This document shows, piece by piece, positions 17,523 to 25,756 of a DNA stretch of 64,000 nucleotides. Both the position numbers and the translations under genes were made by a program. The notes under the pieces are model-generated. The model searched no databases. It saw nothing but the letters and a program-made list of their open reading frames with translations, and was not told the origin of the DNA. Numbering within the stretch: the first letter of the stretch is position 1; every line of letters begins with the position of its first letter. Where the stretch lies: the NCBI RefSeq assembly GCF_000022085.1, contig NC_011894.1:4703001-4767000 (forward strand), read 5' to 3'. The DNA comes from Methylobacterium nodulans ORS 2060 (GTDB lineage Bacteria > Pseudomonadota > Alphaproteobacteria > Rhizobiales > Beijerinckiaceae).

Positions 17523-18605
17523 ATGAACGAGGTGACGAAGGCCGCGGTGCTGGAACGCGGCGCCACTCCTGTCCCGCCGGCTTCGGCCGGTGTGCGTCCG
17601 GAGGGGCATCCCCGGGTGGCCTGGGGCAGGGTTGGCGTGCTGCTGATGAATCTCGGCACGCCCGAAGGCACCGGCTACTGGCCGATGCGCCGCTATCTCA
17701 AGGAGTTCCTCTCGGACCGCCGCGTCATCGAGGTGCCGCGGGCGATCTGGTGGCCGCTCCTCAACCTCGTGATCCTGACCAAGCGGCCGGGGCCGAAGGG
17801 ACGCGACTACGCCTCGGTGTGGAACACCGATCTCGACGAAGGGCCGCTCAAGACCATCACCCGGGGCCAGGCGCAGAAGCTTCAGGCCGCCATGGGCGAC
17901 CGCGTCGTGGTCGATTGGGCCATGCGCTACGGCAAGCCGGAGGTGGAGGGCCGCATCCGGGCCCTGCTCGACCAGGGCTGCGACCGCATCCTGCTGGTGC
18001 CGCTCTATCCGCAATACGCCGCCGCGACCTCGGCCACGGCCTGCGATCAGGCGTTCCGGGCGCTCATGAAGATGCGCTGGCAGCCGACCGTGCGCGTCTC
18101 GCCGCCCTATCACGACGATCCGGTCTATATCGAGGCCGTGGTGAGCGCGATCCGCCGCGACCTCGCCAAGCTCGACTTCGAGCCAGAGGTGATCCTCACC
18201 TCCTTCCACGGCGTGCCGAAATCCTACCTCCTCAAGGGCGACCCCTATCACTGCCAATGCGTGAAGACCGGGCGGCTGATCCGCGAGGCGCTGGGCTACT
18301 CGCCCGAGCGGATGCGCGTGACCTTCCAGTCCCGCTTCGGCAACGAGGAATGGCTCAAGCCCTATACCGACGAGACCGTGAAGGAACTGGCGGCGCAGGG
18401 CGTGAAGCGCCTCGCCATCGTGGCGCCGGGCTTCATGGCCGATTGCCTGGAGACGCTGGAGGAGCTCGACGGCGAGAACCGGCACTATTTCGAGGCGGGG
18501 GGCGGCGAGCATTTCGCCTATCTGCCCTGCCTCAACGATGGGCCGGAGGGCATGCGGGTGATCGAGCACATCGTGCGGCGCGAGCTGCGCGGCTGGATCG
18601 AGTGA
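17523..18605 (+). CDS. hemH: Ferrochelatase
   Basis: Inserts Fe2+ into protoporphyrin IX, the last step of heme synthesis. The 360 residues show the family start VGVLLMNLGTPEGTGYWPMRRYLKEFLSDRRVIE, then LVPLYPQYAAATSATA. The metal/proton site is SFHGVPKSYLLKGDPYHCQC, then FQSRFGNEEWLKPYTDE and PGFMADCLETLEEL, with the catalytic His in SFHG and Glu in LETLEE. ATG 17523 is preferred; ATG 17517 is two codons upstream. The next gene starts 7 bases after its stop. Confidence 0.95.
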   Translation: MNEVTKAAVLERGATPVPPASAGVRPEGHPRVAWGRVGVLLMNLGTPEGTGYWPMRRYLKEFLSDRRVIEVPRAIWWPLLNLVILTKRPGPKGRDYASVWNTDLDEGPLKTITRGQAQKLQAAMGDRVVVDWAMRYGKPEVEGRIRALLDQGCDRILLVPLYPQYAAATSATACDQAFRALMKMRWQPTVRVSPPYHDDPVYIEAVVSAIRRDLAKLDFEPEVILTSFHGVPKSYLLKGDPYHCQCVKTGRLIREALGYSPERMRVTFQSRFGNEEWLKPYTDETVKELAAQGVKRLAIVAPGFMADCLETLEELDGENRHYFEAGGGEHFAYLPCLNDGPEGMRVIEHIVRRELRGWIE

Positions 18606-18612
18606 GGCACCG

Positions 18613-19281
18613 ATGACCGAGGCGCCGCGCTGGGAGGCGGTGGACCGCTATGTCGCCGAGCGGCTGATTCCGCCGGACGCTGCGCTCGCGGCGGCCCTGG
18701 AGGCCAGCCATGCGGCCGGCCTGCCGCCGATCGCGGTGGCGCCCAACCAGGGCAAGCTGCTGATGCTGCTCGCCCGGATGCAGGGCGCGCGGCGCATCCT
18801 GGAGATCGGCACGCTCGGCGGCTACTCGACCCTCTGGCTCGCACGCGCCCTGCCCGAGGGCGGGCGCCTCGTCACGATCGAGGCCGATCCGCTTCATGCG
18901 GCGGTGGCCCGCGCCTCCTTCGCGCGGGCGGGCCTGTCGGAGGTGATCTCCCTGCAGGAGGGGCGGGCGCTCGACGTCCTGCCCGGCCTCGTCGACGAGG
19001 CGCCCTTCGACTTCGTCTTCATCGACGCCGACAAGCCCTCGAACCCGGATTACCTCGCCTGGGCGCTGAAGCTGAGCCGGCCCGGCGGCGCGATCGTCCT
19101 CGACAACGTCGTGCGCAGCGGCGCGGTGGTCGATGCAGAGGGCGACGCCAACGTGCAGGGCGTGCGCCGCGCCCTCGACCTCATCGCCGCCGAGCCCCGC
19201 CTCGATGCCACCGTGGTGCAGACCGTGGGCGAGAAGGGCTGGGACGGCTTCGCGCTGATCCGCATCGCGGATGCGACGTGA
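18613..19281 (+). CDS. O-methyltransferase, COMT-like (Methyltransf_3)
   Basis: SAM-dependent class I methyltransferase, 222 residues. The SAM pocket is RRILEIGTLGGYSTLWLARALP with an acidic ribose ligand in LVTIEADP. The metal-binding acidic motif is FDFVFIDADKPSNPDY, then GGAIVLDNVVRSGAV. These are typical of cation-dependent catechol/caffeoyl-CoA-type O-methyltransferases. The substrate is unknown. It is cotranscribed with hemH by spacing (7 bases). Confidence 0.88.
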   Translation: MTEAPRWEAVDRYVAERLIPPDAALAAALEASHAAGLPPIAVAPNQGKLLMLLARMQGARRILEIGTLGGYSTLWLARALPEGGRLVTIEADPLHAAVARASFARAGLSEVISLQEGRALDVLPGLVDEAPFDFVFIDADKPSNPDYLAWALKLSRPGGAIVLDNVVRSGAVVDAEGDANVQGVRRALDLIAAEPRLDATVVQTVGEKGWDGFALIRIADAT

Positions 19282-19296
19282 TCGTCTCGGACTGCT

Positions 19297-19962
19297 TCAG
19301 TCGGAATGCCTGTGCTGCTCCGGCAGCGTCAGCCCGAAATGCCGCACCAGATCCTCGACCTGGGCCGGGGTGAGGTGGCGCGGGTTGAGGTTGCGCAACA
19401 GGAGGTAGAGCTTGGCGGTCTCCTCCAGTTCCTCCGTCGCGAACACCGCCGCTTCCAGCGTGTCCCCGGCCACCACCGGGCCGTGATTGGCGAGCAGCAC
19501 CGACGAATAGGCGCCCGCGAGCCCCCGGATCGCGTCGGCCACGGCCGGGTCGCCCGGGCGGTAATAGGGCACCAGCGCCACGGCGCCCGCCCGCATCACG
19601 CTGTAGGGGGTGAGGGGCGGCAGCACCGCGCGGGGGTCGATCTCCGGCAGCATCGAGACCGCGACCGCATGCGTCGAATGCAGATGGACGATGGCGCGCG
19701 CCGAATCCCGCGAGTCGTAGAGCGCGCCGTGGAGCGGGATCTCCTTGGTGGGCGGATCGCCCGAGAGGAGCCGCCCCTCGCGATCGAGGCGAGAGATCCG
19801 GGCCGGGTCGAGGAAGCCGAGCGAGGCGTTCGTCGGCGTGACGAGCCAGCCGCCGTCGTCGAGCCGCACCGAGATGTTGCCCGATGAGCCCGGCGTCAGG
19901 CCGCGCTCGAACAGCGAGCGCCCGAACCGGCAGATCGCCTCACGCAGGTCGCTCTCGCTCAT
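19297..19962 (-). CDS. otnC: 3-oxo-tetronate 4-phosphate decarboxylase (class II aldolase family)
   Basis: A zinc-dependent class II aldolase/adducin fold protein of 221 residues. The signature is GNISVRLDDGGWLVTP and the metal-binding HLHSTHAVAVS, plus a third His in LANHGPVV. Family members include fuculose-phosphate aldolase. The presence of ltnD, otnI and otnK nearby points to OtnC, which decarboxylates 3-oxo-tetronate 4-phosphate to dihydroxyacetone phosphate. It lies 12 bases after the LacI regulator gene on the same strand. Confidence 0.82.
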   Translation of the reverse strand: MSESDLREAICRFGRSLFERGLTPGSSGNISVRLDDGGWLVTPTNASLGFLDPARISRLDREGRLLSGDPPTKEIPLHGALYDSRDSARAIVHLHSTHAVAVSMLPEIDPRAVLPPLTPYSVMRAGAVALVPYYRPGDPAVADAIRGLAGAYSSVLLANHGPVVAGDTLEAAVFATEELEETAKLYLLLRNLNPRHLTPAQVEDLVRHFGLTLPEQHRHSD

Positions 19963-19974
19963 CGGCCCCCTCCC

Positions 19975-21024
19975 TCACGCCGTCGCGCCCGTGATCAGCT
20001 CGAAGCCGAGATCCACGACGGTAGCGGGCGCATCGTTGCAGAGCAGGCGCGCGGCGGTCGCCCCGGCTTCCACCCGCGGCGTGCGGATGGTGGTGAGCGG
20101 CTGCGGCATCAGCCGGCCCACGTCGAGGCCGTTATAGCCGAAGAGCGCCAGCCGGTCCGGCACCGTCAGTCCGGCGGCGAGGCAGTGGAAATAGCCGCCG
20201 AGCGCCATGTCGTCGTTCGAGAAATAGACCGCGTCGCAGTCGGGCGCCCGCCCGAGCAGGGCCGCGAGGCCGTTGCGCCCGGCCTCTACCGACGAGGGCG
20301 CCGCGATGCGCTCCTCGGCGTGCAGCGGCAGGCCGGCCTCGGCGAGGGCCGCCCGGAAACCCGCGTAGCGCTTGCCCGCGCGGCGATCCCGCGTGAGGTC
20401 GTGGCCCAGATAGGCGATGCGCCGATAGCCCCGCGCCACTAGGTAGCGGGCGCTCGTCTCGCCTGCCGACCGGTTGGAATAGCCGACCACGATGTCGAGG
20501 CCGGGCCCGTCGATATCGAGGAGTTCGGCCACCCGCACCCCACTCGCCGTGAGCCGCCGCACCGTCCCCGGCGTGTGCTCCAGGCCGGTGACGATGAGCC
20601 CGGCCGGCCGCCAGCTCAGCAGGGAGGCGACGAGCGCCTCCTCCCGCTCCTCGTCGTAATCCGTAACGGCGATGACCGACTGGAAGCCCTCCGCATCGAG
20701 CGCGCCCGTGGCGCCCCGCAGCAGGTCCGGGAACACGATGTTCGACAGGGACGGGATCACGATGCCGATGAGCCGCGAGCCCGTCGAGGCGAGCGTCCCG
20801 GCGATGCGGTTCGGCACGTAGCCGAGCCGCGCCACCGCCGCCTCGACCTGCGCCCGCGTCCGTTCCGAGAAGGAGCCGTGGCTGCGCAGCACCCGCGAGA
20901 CCGTGCTCTCGCCCACGCGCGCCTCTCGGGCGACGTCCGCGAGCGTCACGGGACGGCGCGCTACGGTTTCGCGGCCCGCCGACAGCCCCTCGGCGGAGCT
21001 GCCCCGTCCCTCGTGATCCTCCAT
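19975..21024 (-). CDS. LacI-family transcriptional regulator of the tetronate genes
   Basis: 349 residues. An N-terminal helix-turn-helix (VTLADVAREARVGESTVSRVLRS in two parts, then hinge helix RIAGTLAS) is followed by a periplasmic-binding-protein-like sugar sensor (GIVIPSLSNIVFPDLLRG, then YFSNDDMALGGYFHC). ATG 21024 has GGAGGA just upstream; GTG 21072 has none. It is divergent from ltnD across 245 bases that hold a perfect operator-like palindrome. It therefore very probably represses otn expression until a tetronate-derived ligand binds. Confidence 0.88.
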   Translation of the reverse strand: MEDHEGRGSSAEGLSAGRETVARRPVTLADVAREARVGESTVSRVLRSHGSFSERTRAQVEAAVARLGYVPNRIAGTLASTGSRLIGIVIPSLSNIVFPDLLRGATGALDAEGFQSVIAVTDYDEEREEALVASLLSWRPAGLIVTGLEHTPGTVRRLTASGVRVAELLDIDGPGLDIVVGYSNRSAGETSARYLVARGYRRIAYLGHDLTRDRRAGKRYAGFRAALAEAGLPLHAEERIAAPSSVEAGRNGLAALLGRAPDCDAVYFSNDDMALGGYFHCLAAGLTVPDRLALFGYNGLDVGRLMPQPLTTIRTPRVEAGATAARLLCNDAPATVVDLGFELITGATA

Positions 21025-21133
21025 GAATCCTCCCGCCCGGATCGGCTCCGACGAGGTTTCGCCGCCCGGCACCGCACGATGTCATGTCTTCCGGCCCCGC
21101 TCAACGCATCTGAAACAGGAAGGTGATGGCGAT

Positions 21134-21147
21134 TGGCAGCGCTGCCA
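21134..21147. promoter_or_regulatory. Putative LacI-family operator
   Basis: TGGCAGCGCTGCCA is a perfect 14-bp palindrome with the central CG step typical of LacI-family operators. It sits mid-way between the divergent lacI-type gene and ltnD. Confidence 0.6.
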
Positions 21148-21269
21148 GAGCTTGGTAAGCCGGGGGACGGGCACGGCGCCGCCGGGCGGGGCTGGCGGAG
21201 AATCGCCGCCGTGTCACAGTGCTCGCGCGTCGCACCGCACGACGACGCACCAGGGGGAGGGACGTCGCC

Positions 21270-22178
21270 ATGACCGACAGGTCTGCTCGCGCGGCCGTAA
21301 TCGGCCTCGGCTCCATGGGCTTCGGAATGGCGCTGTCGCTGCGCCGCGCCGGACTCGACGTCGTGGGCTTCGACCTCGATCCGGCAGTCATGGCCCGCTT
21401 CGCGGGCGAGGGCGGAGGCCAGGCCGCGAGCCCCGCCGCGGCCGCCGCGGGTGCCGACATCGTCGTCTGCGTCGTCGTGAACGCGGCGCAGACCGAGGCG
21501 GTGCTGTTCGGGCGCGACGGCGAGGCGGGCGTCGCGGGCGCGATGCCGGAGGGCGCCGTCTTCATCTCCTGCGCCACCATGGATCCGGACATCGCCCGAG
21601 GGCTTGCCGCCCGGCTCGAAGCGCAGGGCCGGCACTATCTCGATGCGCCGATCAGCGGCGGGGCGCAGCGGGCCGCCGAGGGCGCGCTGACCATCCTGGC
21701 CTCCGGGAGCGCGGCGGCCTTCGCCCGCGCCCGGCCGGCGCTCGACGCCATGGCGGCGAAGGTCTACGAACTCGGCGACGCCGCCGGCCAGGGCGCCGCC
21801 TTCAAGATGATCAACCAGCTCCTCGCAGGCGTGCATATCGCGGCGGCGAGCGAGGCCATGGCCTTCGCGGCCCGCCAGGGGCTCGACCTCGCCAAGGTCT
21901 ACGAGGTGATCACCGCCTCGGCCGGCAATTCCTGGATGTTCGAGAACCGCATGAAGCGGGTGCTCACGGGCGATTACGCGCCCCGCAGCGCCGTCGACAT
22001 CTTCGTCAAGGATCTCGGCATCGTGCAGGACATGGCGCGGGCGCAAAGCTTCCCGGTGCCGGTGGCGGCGGCCGCCCTGCAGATGTTCCTGATGGCCTCG
22101 GCTGCCGGAATGGGGCGCGACGACGACGCGTCCGTCGCCCGGCTCTACGCGCAGGTCACCGGCACGGCGCTGCCCTGA
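21270..22178 (+). CDS. ltnD: L-threonate / tetronate dehydrogenase (3-hydroxyisobutyrate dehydrogenase family)
   Basis: NAD-dependent beta-hydroxyacid dehydrogenase, 302 residues. The Rossmann site is AVIGLGSMGFGMALSLRRAG, the substrate-binding segment is LDAPISGGAQRAAEGALTI, and the catalytic Lys is in GQGAAFKMINQLLAGVH. In the otn pathway LtnD oxidises L-threonate (or D-erythronate, by its relative) to 2-oxo-tetronate. ATG 21270 follows a strong GGGGGAGGG site. First gene of ltnD-otnI-otnK. Confidence 0.88.
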   Translation: MTDRSARAAVIGLGSMGFGMALSLRRAGLDVVGFDLDPAVMARFAGEGGGQAASPAAAAAGADIVVCVVVNAAQTEAVLFGRDGEAGVAGAMPEGAVFISCATMDPDIARGLAARLEAQGRHYLDAPISGGAQRAAEGALTILASGSAAAFARARPALDAMAAKVYELGDAAGQGAAFKMINQLLAGVHIAAASEAMAFAARQGLDLAKVYEVITASAGNSWMFENRMKRVLTGDYAPRSAVDIFVKDLGIVQDMARAQSFPVPVAAAALQMFLMASAAGMGRDDDASVARLYAQVTGTALP

Positions 22179-22218
22179 CCCAGGCCGACGAGACAACCCG
22201 CGAAAGGAGGGAGGAGCC

Positions 22219-23001
22219 ATGCCGCGCTTTGCCGCCAATCTCACGCTGATGTTCACCGAGCACCCGTTCCTCGACCGCTTCGCGGCGGCCGCGGAGGCCG
22301 GGTTCGCGGCGGTGGAGTTCCTGTTCCCCTACGAGCATCCGCCACAGGCCATCGGCGAGCGCCTGCGCCGCCACGGCCTGACGCAGGCCCTGTTCAACCT
22401 GCCGCCCGGCGACTGGGCGGTGGGCGAGCGCGGCCTCGCGGCCCTGCCCGACCGGTTCGACGAGCTGAAGGCGGGCGTCGAGACCGCGCTCGCCTACGCG
22501 GCCGAGACGGGCGTGCGGCGCCTCCACCTGATGGCCGGCATGGCCGACCGGGCGGATCCGGCTGCCCGGGACGCCTATCGCCGCGCGGTCGCCTGGACCG
22601 CCGAGCGGCTCGCGCGGGAAGAGCTCGACCTGCTCCTCGAGCCGATCAACGGCCGCAACATGCCGGGCTATTTCCTGAACGACTTCGGCGCCGCCGCGGA
22701 TCTCATCCGCGAGCTTGCCCTGCCGAACCTGAAGCTGCAGTTCGACCTCTACCACTGCCAGATCCTGCATGGCGACGTGACCATGCGGCTGCGCGCCCTG
22801 ATGCCGATGATCGGGCATGTCCAGACCGCGAGCGTCCCCGACCGCCACGAGCCCGGAACCGGCGAGATGAACGACGCCTTCCTGTTCGCGGAACTCGACC
22901 GGCTCGGCTATGACGGCTTCGTCGGCTGCGAGTACAACCCGAAGGCCGGGACGCAAGCCGGCCTCGGCTGGTTCGCGCCCTTCCGGGGAGGCCGGTCATG
23001 A
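22219..23001 (+). CDS. otnI: 2-oxo-tetronate isomerase (hydroxypyruvate isomerase family)
   Basis: A TIM-barrel sugar isomerase of 260 residues. The metal-binding strands are LLLEPINGRNMPGYF, LKLQFDLYHCQILHGD, HVQTASVPDRHEPGTGE and GCEYNP. The family also includes hydroxypyruvate isomerase. The flanking ltnD and otnK make OtnI, which isomerises 2-oxo- to 3-oxo-tetronate, the better call. A GGAGGGAGGAG site precedes ATG 22219. The stop overlaps the otnK start by ATGA, implying coupled translation. Confidence 0.87.
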   Translation: MPRFAANLTLMFTEHPFLDRFAAAAEAGFAAVEFLFPYEHPPQAIGERLRRHGLTQALFNLPPGDWAVGERGLAALPDRFDELKAGVETALAYAAETGVRRLHLMAGMADRADPAARDAYRRAVAWTAERLAREELDLLLEPINGRNMPGYFLNDFGAAADLIRELALPNLKLQFDLYHCQILHGDVTMRLRALMPMIGHVQTASVPDRHEPGTGEMNDAFLFAELDRLGYDGFVGCEYNPKAGTQAGLGWFAPFRGGRS

Positions 23002-24266
23002 GTCTCGCACTGGGCTGCATCGCCGACGACTACACGGGCGCCTCCGACCTCGCCAACACGCTGACCCGGGCGGGCCTGCGCACGGTCCAGACCATCGGCG
23101 TGCCGGGACCGGATCTCGACCTGCCCGGCATCGACGCGGTGGTGGTGTCGCTGAAGAGCCGCTCGATCCCCGCCGATCAGGCCGTGGCCCGCGCGCGCGA
23201 GGCCGACGCCTGGCTGCGCGCCCGCGGCGCCGGCCACGTCCTGTTCAAGGTCTGCTCCACCTTTGATTCCACCGATGCCGGCAATATCGGCCCGGTGACG
23301 GACGCCCTGCGGGCGGATGCGGGCGCGACGATCGCCCTCGTGACCCCGGCCTTCCCGGAGACCGGACGCACCGTCTTCCAGGGCCACCTCTTCGTCGGTG
23401 CAGTGCCCCTGCACGAGAGCCCGCTCAAGGATCATCCCCTCAACCCGATGCGGGACTCGAATCTGGTGCGGGTGCTCGCGCGCCAGAGCCGCCATCCGGT
23501 CGGGCTCGTCGATCTCGCCACGGTGGCGAAGGGGCCGGCCTCCGTGCGGGCCCGCCTCGATGCGCTCGCGGCCGAAGGCAAGGGCGCGGCAATCGCCGAT
23601 GCGGTCTTCGACGCCGATCTGGCGGTGCTCGGCGCCGCCTGCCTGTCCGATCCCGTCTCGACCGGCGCCTCCGGCCTCGGCCTCGGCCTCGCCCAGGCCC
23701 TGGTGGCGAGCGGCCGCGTGCAGGCCGCCTCCGCCGCGGAGGGGCTCGGCGCGCCCGTCGGCGGGCCGGCCGCCTGCCTCGCCGGGAGCTGCTCGCAGGC
23801 CACCCTCGGGCAGATCGCCATGGCGGAGGCCGTGATGCCGGTGCGCCGCCTCGATCCCGAGCGGCTGCTCGCCGGCCCCGAGGAGGCGCAGGACGCCCTC
23901 GCCTGGGCGGCGGAGCGGATCGGGAGCGGCCCGGTGCTGATTGCGTCGAGCGCGAGCCCGGAGGCCGTCACGGTCCTCCAGGCCCGGCACGGCCGCGAGG
24001 CGGCGGGCCACGCGATCGAGGCGGCGCTGGCCGGCATCGCCGAGGGGCTGGTCGCCCGCGGCGTGCGCCGGCTGGTGGTGGCCGGCGGCGAGACCTCGGG
24101 CGCCGTCGTCGATGCGCTCGGGCTCACGGCCTTCCGCGTCGGGCCGGAAATCGCGCCCGGCGTGCCGGTGCTCGGCACCGTGCGGGGCGACATGCGGCTC
24201 GCGCTGAAATCCGGGAATTTCGGCGGCCCGACCTTCTTCTCGGACGCACTCGCGCTGATGCAATAG
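22998..24266 (+). CDS. otnK: 3-oxo-tetronate kinase (DUF1537 four-carbon acid sugar kinase)
   Basis: 422 residues. The N-terminal DUF1537 domain has IADDYTGASDLANTLTRAG and KVCSTFDSTDAGNIGPV; the C-terminal nucleotide-binding domain has VVAGGETSGAVVDALG. OtnK phosphorylates 3-oxo-tetronate to its 4-phosphate, the substrate of OtnC encoded by the divergent lacI-otnC arm. Together the four enzymes turn a C4 acid sugar into dihydroxyacetone phosphate and CO2. No dedicated transporter is seen in the locus. Confidence 0.9.
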   Translation: MSLALGCIADDYTGASDLANTLTRAGLRTVQTIGVPGPDLDLPGIDAVVVSLKSRSIPADQAVARAREADAWLRARGAGHVLFKVCSTFDSTDAGNIGPVTDALRADAGATIALVTPAFPETGRTVFQGHLFVGAVPLHESPLKDHPLNPMRDSNLVRVLARQSRHPVGLVDLATVAKGPASVRARLDALAAEGKGAAIADAVFDADLAVLGAACLSDPVSTGASGLGLGLAQALVASGRVQAASAAEGLGAPVGGPAACLAGSCSQATLGQIAMAEAVMPVRRLDPERLLAGPEEAQDALAWAAERIGSGPVLIASSASPEAVTVLQARHGREAAGHAIEAALAGIAEGLVARGVRRLVVAGGETSGAVVDALGLTAFRVGPEIAPGVPVLGTVRGDMRLALKSGNFGGPTFFSDALALMQ

Positions 24267-24306
24267 GAGCAGGGCGCTGCGCACGCCCTGCACCCGCGCC
24301 AGAGGG

Positions 24307-25680
24307 CTATTCGCCCTCTGGACTCCCGGGATAGCGGAAGGGGTCGGGCAGGCGGGACGCGTCGTAGACGCATTCGCCCGCGACCCAGGTCGCCCGCACC
24401 GTGCGCTCGTCGCCGAGTGTCATCAGCACGAACATCAGGTCCTCGATGCTCTCGCAGCGGGCGGTGCGGAAGGCCAGGAAGGGCGTGGCGTCGAGGGCGA
24501 GCACGCACAGATCCGCGTCGTAGCCGGGCGCGATGCGGCCGATGCGGTCGTCGAGATGGAGCGCCTGCGCCCCGCCGAGCGTCGCGAGATGGAAGGCGCG
24601 GAGCGCGTCGAGGGCATCGCCCCGCAACGCCGCGACCTTGTAGGCTTCGCCGAGCGTGCGCAGCGCCGAGAAGCTCGTGCCCGCCCCGACATCCGAGCCG
24701 AGGCCGACCCGCACCGGCCGGCGCGGATCGAGCGCATCGAACAGCCGGAACAGCCCGCTGCCGAGGAACAGGTTCGAGGTCGGGCAATGGGCGAGCGCCG
24801 CCCCCGTGGCGTGGCAGGTGCAGAATTCCTCCTCGCTCACATGGATGCCGTGGCCGAACACCGCCCGGGGCCGTACCAGCCCCGCATGGGCATAGACGTC
24901 GAGATAGCTGGAACGGGCCGGGAAGAGGTCGCGCACCCAGGCCACCTCGTCCGGGCTCTCGCTGAGATGCGTCTGCAGGAACAGGCCGTCATGCTCGCGC
25001 AGGAGCGCGCCGGCCGAGTCGAGCTGCGCTTCCGTGCAGCTCCCGGCGTAGCGCGGCGTCACGCAGTAATGCTGGCGCCCGTTTCCGTGCCAGCGGCGGA
25101 TCAGGGCGCGGCTCTCCTCGTAGCCCCGCTCCACGGTGTCGCGCAGGTCGTCCGGGGCGTTGCGGTCCATCAGCAGCTTGCCGGCGACCATGCGGGTGTT
25201 GAACCGCTCGGATTCCGCGAAGAAGGCGTCGACCGAGTGCGGATGCACCGTGCAGTAGACCGCCGCCGTCGTCGTGCCGGCCCGCAGGATCTCGCGGAAG
25301 AAGACCCTGGCGGCCATCTCCGCATGGGCCGGATCCGCGAAGGCGCGCTCGGCCGGGAATGTGTAGCGCTCGAGCCAGGCCAGCAGCTGCTCGCCGAAGG
25401 ACCCGACCATCTGCACCTGCGGGTAGTGGACATGCGTATCCACGAAACCCGCGCAGATGAGGGCGTTCTCGTAATGCACCGGCGTGACGCCGGCGGGCAC
25501 GCGGGCGGGATCGTAGGGCTCGAAGGCCCTGATGCGCCCGTCCTCGATCAGGATCAGCGCATCCGCGTGATGGATGAAGCAGGCCCGCGCCGGCAGGTGG
25601 AACGGATTGCCGGAGAAGCTGATCGCCGACCCGCGGATCGCCGTGAGGCGGGGCGGCGGGGAAGGGCTGTCGGTCGGCAC
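24307..25680 (-). CDS. guaD: Guanine deaminase
   Basis: A zinc amidohydrolase converting guanine to xanthine, 457 residues. Metal ligands are visible in FVDTHVHYPQVQMVGSFGEQ (HxH), LQTHLSESPDEVAWV, FGHGIHVSEEE and GLGSDVGAGTSFS. These are the GuaD-specific blocks of the ATZ/TRZ superfamily. It ends the purine cluster, 76 bases after the permease gene, supplying xanthine to the neighbouring molybdenum oxidase. Confidence 0.93.
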   Translation of the reverse strand: MPTDSPSPPPRLTAIRGSAISFSGNPFHLPARACFIHHADALILIEDGRIRAFEPYDPARVPAGVTPVHYENALICAGFVDTHVHYPQVQMVGSFGEQLLAWLERYTFPAERAFADPAHAEMAARVFFREILRAGTTTAAVYCTVHPHSVDAFFAESERFNTRMVAGKLLMDRNAPDDLRDTVERGYEESRALIRRWHGNGRQHYCVTPRYAGSCTEAQLDSAGALLREHDGLFLQTHLSESPDEVAWVRDLFPARSSYLDVYAHAGLVRPRAVFGHGIHVSEEEFCTCHATGAALAHCPTSNLFLGSGLFRLFDALDPRRPVRVGLGSDVGAGTSFSALRTLGEAYKVAALRGDALDALRAFHLATLGGAQALHLDDRIGRIAPGYDADLCVLALDATPFLAFRTARCESIEDLMFVLMTLGDERTVRATWVAGECVYDASRLPDPFRYPGSPEGE

Positions 25681-25756
25681 GGTGGGATCTCCTGGGCGGG
25701 GTTTGCTGGGCGGGGTTTCCTGGCAAGGCGTCGTCGCTGGTCCGGGTGCGGCCGCG

